From the NCBI RefSeq assembly GCF_021869535.1, contig NW_026262648.1:1860001-1924000 (forward strand): DNA of 64,000 bases. The letters are read 5' to 3'. The position numbers were made by a program, and so were the translations under genes. Under the pieces are notes generated by a model. The model searched no databases. It was not told the origin of the DNA and was given only the letters and a program-made list of their open reading frames with translations. Below, in pieces: positions 59,880 through 64,000 of this stretch. Source of the stretch: Mytilus californianus (taxonomy: Eukaryota > Mollusca > Bivalvia > Mytilida > Mytilidae). Position 1 is the first letter of the stretch; every line of letters starts with the position of its first letter.

Positions 59880-62800
59880 GGACGGACGGAGTGCAAACCT
59901 AAAGTCTCCTTCGACTTCGTCGATAGGGGACTAATTATCACAAAGCTGTTTCTCACCCTGATGAAAGTACATGTATTCCTTATTTTGTTACTATTTTCAA
60001 TTAGTTATTTATTGATGTTCTGTTTGTTTTCCTGTGTTGTATTACTATATAAAGCAGAAACTTAGGACAAATGGACAAACACTATCAAACTTGCATCCAG
60101 CTTTTGGTTTATATTGTCAACTTACAATTGTCGTGAAGCAATGACCAAACATAACTGAAAAAATAAAACGATTGGTACAGCCGACAATGTACCAATATTG
60201 ATGTCTCCCCATCTTCGTTGTCTTTCTCCATAGTGTGCCTTATTTCTCGGAGGAATCATTCTGCTAAGAAACAATGTTAGATAAAATAATTTAAGTACAG
60301 TACAACTTTAGCAAAGAGCCCATCATTAAAATCAAATGTTGCATTGAAATGTTTTGTTTGTGCATAACCTTTATTAATTGTAACAACTCTATATACTTTT
60401 CTCGATGGGATAGTCCTGGATCAAACTCTACAGGACTTTCGCTTACGTTTATTTTTCACGTCTTAAATCCGCCGATTCATCATTAAAGTCGTTTTTGCAT
60501 TTGCAAATTAAAATCGTCACCTCAGCGGAATTCGAATACACGCTGTTATGAAATCAATGGCCGTACCTCCTTTACTGTGTCCAACGACCCAGACCACTCA
60601 TCCATATAGGCTATATAAAAATATAATTGTCAAGGTCGGTAGATCCCTTATCTAGTCGGCTGCATCAAGGATTGTAACGCAGTACATGATGTATGGTAGC
60701 TTAAACAGATAAATCTATACAATCAGATTTACAACATATCGTAAACAATGAAAACCTTTCTTGTCTAGACAATTGTTTTCATTTCTTATACATGTCTCTT
60801 AACTTGTGACAACTCTTCGATATTTTGACCATTGTAATTAAGTAATTAGATAATAACGGTTTTGTCGTTGATATTGCTATAGCATGCGTTCAAAACTCCA
60901 TGAAGGATTGATATCAAATGCAGTTGTAAAATTCTCTATTTGTACGTCTTAATTCAAACGCGAGAAGGAAGACGTATATACTCTTTCCGAATGGATTAAG
61001 GCTGTGAGGTCGTTAATACAAATCAGAGTTTAAAAAAACTGTATGGGTCTATAAATAAACATGCTACATCAATCTTTAAAGACCCAAACGTAACAAAGCA
61101 AAGCACCTGTCCTACCTCAAAGACAAAAATGTTGTTGTACCTGCAGATGAAGCCCGTACCATTCTTTTATGTTTGTATATCACATTAAATAAACTGCTTG
61201 GAATGAATTAGGGATGGACAATTCACATGGAAACTCAACATATACCCCAACGACACTTACCAAGGAGGAAATTCTAGATTAGCATAGGTCAGTTATATGT
61301 CCCTTTGGAATTTCAACCAAAGATGAAAACTGGATCTTCTTTCACTCTATTGGATACCTAAATTACATAAGTGTCCTTACAAACAAACTAATATTGCTGG
61401 GTCTTCCAAGTGTTCCACGAAACCTCTTTCTAAATTATCAACATCAATTTAATCAGCAATCAAAGACGGGCTTCAAAGTTATTGTGAAACTACCTACTCT
61501 AGGGGCGGCGTAAATCAGATGTGGATACTGAAAAAATCGAAAGATGTATTAGGGTAAATACAATCTAAGTCTCTTTTATCTTGCAAAAGTATTGAAATAT
61601 TTGACTTTTCTACCCTTCCCTTTACACAAGTAATTCCCATTATAAACTAAATGACACATTGAATGAATTACTCCTGCTTTGTTTCATGAAAAAGTAATGG
61701 GCTCGTAAATACTAGTATCTTGTCTTAGGGAGGGATAACTCCTACTTTGTAAAACAATCACTCTGATTCAAACAAAACATTTATCTGAAACTGACATTAT
61801 TAAGATGCTTGATTTCTTGATTGGCATATTTGTTACGCTTGGAGGACGTGTTTTTCAAAAAGCAATCGGCATTCCCATGGGAACCAACTGTGGTCCTGTT
61901 CTTGTCGACTTGTTCCTTTATTGATATGAGGACGATTTCATACAGGAGAATGAAAAGAAGATAGCACTATCCTTTAACTTCACGTTCCGCTATATAGATC
62001 ATGTCCTCTCACTAAATAATTCAAAGTCAGGTGACCATGTTGAACGCATCTATCCCATCGAAATTGAAATAAAAGATGCATTAGATACATTAGATACAGT
62101 TATATCTGCCTCATATCTCGAAAATGACAAGGAGGGTTGGTTGCGAAAAAAGCTTTACGACAAAAGAGATAATTTCAGCTTCCCAATTGTGATCTTTTCA
62201 TTTCTATGTAGCTAAATTCCAGCAGCACCTGCATATGAGGTATATATCTCCATGTTGATACGATATTCCAGAGCTTGCATTTCCTATCATGATTTCCTTG
62301 ATAGAGAGTTGAGGTTTACAAGGAAGCTATTGAACCAAGAGTTCTAAGTGAGGAAGTCGAAATCATCCCTTCGAAAATTTAACGGACGCCATCATGTGTT
62401 GGTTGACCGTTATGGAATATCTGTTTCACATATGACGACTGATATGTTAAACTGTTGTAACCACAATCCCTTCGTCTTTTCCTTGAATGTGACCTACCGA
62501 ATTAGATTTATCAACGAATTTGTAATAACATGAGTAACTTGACGGGTGCCACATGTTGTGTAAGATCTGCTTAGCATTCCAGAGCACCAAAAATCACCCC
62601 TGGTTTTTGGTGGGGTTCGTATTGTTCATTCTTTAGTTTTCTGTGTTGTGTTTTGTGAACTATTGCTTGTAATCTATAGCTTTACTTGGAATTATGTATT
62701 TATGGCAATTTAATGTTAATTGGAAAACACATGTCTTAAGCACCAAACATGGATGTATTTTATATCATTCAATATACAAATCTAAGGCTGATTGATTGAT

Positions 62801-63259
62801 TTTCAAACATTTCTTTACTAACATTACGTCAAACTTAATCGCATGTGGATGTATTTTTAACAAGCAATTCCCTTAAAATCTGCGCAGTTTTTTTTTATAT
62901 AAAAGTATATTGAAAGATCAATAAACAATGAAAAATGAAACAATGGCGGTAAATATTATCTTCTCCTTATTAATCTTTTACTTTAAATATGACTAGAAAC
63001 AAGTGCTAAGACAAAAAGATGTCGATTTCATAAGTAATTGGAGATAGACCATCATACGAAACTGGAATCTAGGAAAACTAACATTTCCATATTCGCTGAT
63101 ACACAATCGTGTACGTCATAAATGTTAATTATTATTGTAAATAATACTAATGAAAACATATGTAAATCATTTCAATTACTGAAAAAATTCATCCACTTAC
63201 CAAAATAGTGTAGAATAAATATCAGATTGCCGAATTTCATTTTTGTCAAGCTTATTTAT
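51642..63259 (-). CDS. Divergent membrane adenylyl cyclase-like gene, 3' part (12 exons; 5' end outside window)
   Basis: Twelve exons chain in phase on the minus strand: 63201-63259, 60126-60263, 59221-59308, 58698-58811, 56883-57103, 55867-55939, 55438-55575, 54570-54692, 54106-54198, 53280-53382, 52214-52329 and 51642-51752. All eleven introns begin GT and end AG, and split codons complete correctly, giving 1,377 coding bases (458 residues and a stop). About six membrane helices are followed by a cyclase C2-like domain with a K-I-N-G-S-S-S-A-Y stretch (family: K-I-K-T-I-G-S-T-Y), F-R-I-G-L-H-I-G-P-V (family: R-I-G-x-x-x-G-P-V) and I-W-G-A-S-V-D (family: D-I-W-G-N-T-V-N). Known relatives make cyclic AMP at the plasma membrane with paired C1 and C2 domains. 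Several C2 substrate residues appear replaced, so activity is doubtful. The first membrane domain and C1 should lie to the right of the window. Confidence 0.85.
52214..52329 (-). CDS. Cyclase-like gene, exon K (G-P-V and W-G motifs)
   Basis: This 116-base exon reads L-H-I-G-P-V-M-V-G and then I-W-G-A-S-V-D-I-C-K-A. In canonical C2 domains the matching segment is D-I-W-G-N-T-V-N-V-A-S-R; here the Asp, the catalytic Asn and the catalytic Arg are replaced by Gly, Asp and Ala. The loop before W-G is three residues shorter than usual. The donor is GTAAAA. Confidence 0.85.
52795..52905 (-). repeat. Dispersed Mytilus-type repeat fragment
   Basis: GAAATGGGGAATATGTCAAA, GAGACAACAACCCGACCA and GAAGGCCACCAATGGGTCTT are blocks I remember as common in mussels; it is the inverted 3' end of the family at 34715-34945. 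It lies in the intron between exons J and K of the cyclase-like gene. Confidence 0.65.
53280..53382 (-). CDS. Cyclase-like gene, exon J
   Basis: This 103-base exon enters in phase 0 and leaves one G that completes a Gly codon. It encodes the helix before the central motif and ends F-R-I-G, matching the family's R-I-G that leads into G-P-V. Four Cys residues in the window's C2 domain cluster around here. The donor is GTAATT. Confidence 0.83.
53848..54021 (+). CDS. Antisense exon-like open stretch inside a cyclase intron
   Basis: After a good acceptor (CATTTGTAG) a 57-codon plus-strand frame runs to TGA. It is rich in charged residues (A-A-E-T-L-K-I-A-R-V-D-E-I-V-F and K-V-E-K-E-Q-S-D-D-G) and has a strong protein-like codon pattern. 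It has no ATG at its head. It lies between exons I and J of the minus-strand gene. It could be the last exon of an overlapping gene or an inserted fragment of another gene. Not recognised. Confidence 0.35.
   Translation, partial: AAAETLKIARVDEIVFITQVPKVEKEQSDDGQLRLKNNKNSAEKMGDSIVRLVYVAS
54106..54198 (-). CDS. Cyclase-like gene, exon I (K-I-K-T-I-G region)
   Basis: Thirty-one residues in phase 0-0. K-F-E-G-L-T-K-I-N-G-S-S-S-A-Y-I aligns with the family's K-F-x-x-I-E-K-I-K-T-I-G-S-T-Y-M. The Lys that recognises adenine in canonical C2 domains is an Asn here. The acceptor ends TTGCAG and the donor is GTACTA. Confidence 0.85.
54570..54692 (-). CDS. Cyclase-like gene, exon H (start of C2 fold)
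   Basis: Forty-one residues in phase 0-0 match the opening of a cyclase C2 fold: Y-E-K-Y-A-N-I-G-I-L-I-V-S aligns with the family's Y-D-x-V-x-V-x-F-A-S-I, and L-D-T-M-L-R-S-F-D with L-N-E-I-I-S-D-F-D. The donor is GTAAGT. Confidence 0.85.
55438..55575 (-). CDS. Cyclase-like gene, exon G (juxtamembrane linker)
   Basis: This 138-base phase 0-0 exon encodes 46 residues rich in charged and helical residues (Q-Q-I-K-T-D-T-S-L-I-Q). It corresponds to the signalling-helix and linker region joining the last membrane helix to the catalytic fold. The acceptor ends TTTTTCAG and the donor is GTATGA. Confidence 0.82.
55867..55939 (-). CDS. Cyclase-like gene, exon F (last membrane helix)
   Basis: Seventy-three bases begin with one base completing a Gly codon and encode the last helix (L-I-N-I-T-G-I-A-A-C-L-I-Y-F) before the cytoplasmic side. 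The acceptor ends TTTTAG and the donor is GTGAGT. Confidence 0.8.
56397..56480 (+). repeat. Dispersed repeat fragment (GAAGCGCTTTTC family)
   Basis: GCGTACGAAGCGCTTTTCAGGA followed by GAAAGACAGGGATGT parallels 57825-57900 (GCGTCCGAAGCGCTGTTCTGGA split here as GCGTCCGAAGCGC and TGTTCTGGA; GAAAGCCAAAGATGT). It is intronic. Confidence 0.55.
56695..56815 (-). repeat. Dispersed repeat (CCTCCGGCATCAC family), minus strand
   Basis: Reversed, it reads CATCACTGAAGAGACATTAA, TTGTCGAAATGCACATCTGG and ATTGGTAACG, matching 9160-9245 in order. It is in a cyclase intron. Confidence 0.65.
56883..57103 (-). CDS. Cyclase-like gene, exon E (loop with glycosylation site and two helices)
   Basis: The longest exon (221 bases) encodes a hydrophilic loop containing N-M-S, a possible N-glycosylation site, and then two hydrophobic helices. 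Membrane cyclases commonly have a glycosylated outer loop at this place. The donor GTATGC is chosen because its two left-over bases (GG) are completed to Gly by the next exon; without it the frame runs to a stop 24 bases later. Confidence 0.78.
57825..57985 (+). repeat. Dispersed repeat (GAAGCGCTTTTC family)
   Basis: GCGTCCGAAGCGC, TCTGGATTTACC, GAAAGCCAAAGATGT, AGCCAAATCCATCTAAGG and GGAGGGAGTTAAG follow in the order I recall from mussel repeats. It is in the intron between exons D and E. Confidence 0.6.
58284..58552. mobile_element. 265-bp element with CCC...GGG ends at a TTAA-like site
   Basis: Left TTAACCCTTTGACCGC and right GCGGTAAACGGGTTTA are inverted copies with few mismatches. The left flank is TTAA, the right TTTA (one change). 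A 16-base perfect palindrome GGGACATATATGTCCC lies near the right end, like the palindromes at 1-60. It may be a piggyBac-type non-autonomous element, in a cyclase intron. Confidence 0.55.
58698..58811 (-). CDS. Cyclase-like gene, exon D (membrane helix)
   Basis: This 114-base, phase 0-0 exon encodes 38 residues with a hydrophobic helix (F-Y-S-V-L-S-A-G-L-L-L-L-C-N-V-V). The acceptor ends TTTCAG and the donor is GTAAGT. Confidence 0.82.
59221..59308 (-). CDS. Cyclase-like gene, exon C (membrane helix)
   Basis: Eighty-eight bases encode one strongly hydrophobic helix rich in I, L, T and V, followed by a basic cytoplasmic or loop end (W-K-A-K-R-Q). The acceptor is preceded by a T-rich tract ending ACAG and the donor is GTAAAG. 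It leaves phase 0. Confidence 0.82.
59534..59931. mobile_element. 398-bp inverted-repeat element with GACA/GACG microsatellite
   Basis: The ends GTCCCCTACCGG and (inverted) GTCCCCTATCGACG pair and are flanked by TA on both sides. Inside, two units of about 160 bases share AAGTGTGGAAAACTGATT and AAATCAATATCTT-type blocks, then (GACA)n/(GACG)n at 59848-59890. It is intronic to the cyclase-like gene. Confidence 0.7.
59848..59890. repeat. GACA/GACG microsatellite
   Basis: Tetranucleotide repeats within the inverted-repeat element; the open frame here is an artefact. Confidence 0.95.
60126..60263 (-). CDS. Cyclase-like gene, exon B (basic linker and first helix of the membrane domain)
   Basis: This 138-base exon begins with one base completing a Cys codon. 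It carries a basic stretch (Y-G-E-R-Q-R-R-W-G-D) followed by a hydrophobic helix (about L-S-A-V-P-I-V-L-F-F-Q-L-C-L-V-I-A). The donor is GTAAGT. The two left-over bases TT are completed to Leu by the next exon. The 2.9-kb intron before it holds a reverse-transcriptase relic. Confidence 0.82.
60511..60605 (-). ncRNA. tRNA-like / SINE-head sequence in an intron
   Basis: The minus strand has TGGATGAGTGGTCTGGGTCG resembling box A of Ser/Leu-type tRNAs and TGTATTCGAATTCC as a diverged box B, with a TTTT run about 20 bases after. The stems are imperfect. Probably a tRNA-derived repeat. Confidence 0.45.
60943..62700 (+). pseudogene. Reverse-transcriptase relic B, same family as relic A
   Basis: Order of pieces: E-W-I-K-A-V-R-S-L-I-Q (60990), Y-L-K-D-K and V-V-P-A-D-E (61110), T-Y-T-P...L-T-K-E (61240), G-G-V-N-Q-M-W-I-L (61500), G-I-P-M-G-T-N-C-G-P (61868-61900), R-Y-I-D-H (61988-62002), F-P-I-V (62180), Y-I-S-M-L-I-R-Y-S (62240), and an R-K-F-N-G-R-H-H end (62365-62530). 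The second catalytic Asp of the R-Y-I-D-D motif is His, and there are many stops (for example at 61921). It sits in the largest intron of the cyclase-like gene, on the opposite strand. The tail after 62530 matches relic A's tail. Confidence 0.75.
63201..63259 (-). CDS. Cyclase-like gene, exon A (first exon seen)
   Basis: Fifty-nine bases read from an acceptor in T-rich sequence ending CAG to a donor GTAAGT. They encode 19 hydrophilic residues (I-N-K-L-D-K-N-E at the start) and leave two bases, TG, that are completed to a Cys codon by the next exon. Incoming phase 0 is assumed. In the family this would be the C1b linker before the second membrane domain. No upstream exon was recognised in 63260-64000. 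Confidence 0.7.
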
Positions 63260-64000
63260 CTGAAAAATAAAGTGAAGGCTATTTACGTTTTTTCACAAAT
63301 GAAAAAAAAATTATTCTTATATGACAATGTAGAATGAATCGAGACATACATAATTGATAATCAAGTGGGTGATGTGTTACAAGTGCTAATGTTATACCAG
63401 TACGAAGGCCATCATTGGCTCATCATTCCAAAATTACATTTACAGCAAACATTCATGAACATGTGTGGTTATGCTCTTTGAATACTTAAGAGTTAGATTC
63501 AATGTTTTTTTCTGTATTTCTGTAACAGATCTTTAATTAATATGTCGAAATTGACTTGTTTTCCATTTTCTTTTCTAATTTTTAAAATTTATTATTTCAA
63601 TGCTTCTTTTAAACACATATTCCTACCCGGTGTGTCCAACATGACTCCAGTGTGAATATTTTAGTTATGAAATGTACCTTAACATAATACCCTTTCTCTA
63701 TTTTGTTCCTATAAAACGAGTTAGTGTTATGACAGAAACATTAAAACACAAATAAAATAAGAACCGAAAGATTTTAAAACAAATACAATTTGCGCAGTTG
63801 ATTCAATCTATGAAACTTTGATTCTCTCGTCAAAAATATCAATATAAATGCACAATTAAGAACGTTTTCATCGGATGTGAGTTTACACTTTTAGAACATT
63901 GGAATGAAATTATGTTTGTAAATGGTGCATTATTTCCAAATGAACTTCGTTACTCTGTGCACTTATAGAGCATAAACATCTTTTGTGGAAGAATAAATCT
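63260..64000. other. Right edge; no exon recognised
   Basis: This should be intron or upstream sequence of the cyclase-like gene. I found no splice-bounded frame that joins exon A in phase. Confidence 0.5.

Overview
The window looks like nuclear DNA of a marine mussel (Mytilus or a close relative). It is AT-rich, its genes are cut by GT-AG introns, there are no dense bacterial-type reading frames, and several dispersed sequences resemble repeats I remember as abundant in Mytilus genomes and transcripts. The organism call rests on that memory and was not checked by a search. Most of the 64 kb is non-coding and repeat-derived.

The main gene lies on the minus strand at about 51.6-63.3 kb. Twelve exons, each bounded by GT and AG and consistent in phase, read through without a break to a stop at 51642. 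Together they encode 458 residues: the end of a linker, a six-helix membrane domain, and a full-length class III adenylyl cyclase C2-type domain. The first half of the protein (N-terminus, first membrane domain, C1) lies beyond the right edge. The C2 residues that normally bind adenine and assist catalysis appear substituted, so this may be a regulatory pseudo-cyclase. Its introns hold a dead reverse transcriptase, a tRNA-like sequence and several small inverted-repeat elements.

A second complete gene, two exons at 8065-9389 on the minus strand, encodes a 172-residue soluble protein that I do not recognise. Around 25.8-32.6 kb there are minus-strand exon-like segments of unknown identity, some of them inside a 2,892-bp unit present twice in tandem and nearly identical.

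The rest is a record of mobile elements. From left to right: a TTAA-ended element; hairpin and terminal-inverted-repeat elements at 1.5-6.4 kb; a decayed LTR-retrotransposon gag-protease region (10.6-12.8 kb); tRNA-like sequences and a 106-bp hairpin (13.1-14.8 kb); a minisatellite (18.6 kb); a 3-kb inverted-repeat element with a nested 500-bp repeat (19.2-22.3 kb); tandem satellites (23.7-24.9 kb); the tandem duplication (26.8-32.6 kb); a composite element split by about 4.9 kb carrying a reverse-transcriptase relic that is itself split by a 957-bp transposon (35.6-42.0 kb); a zinc-knuckle/transposase relic (44.6-45.3 kb); and a Mutator-like transposase pseudogene (47.1-49.2 kb). No rRNA, CRISPR array or prokaryotic element was seen. 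All calls come from reading by eye, so repeat boundaries are approximate unless an exact inverted repeat defines them.
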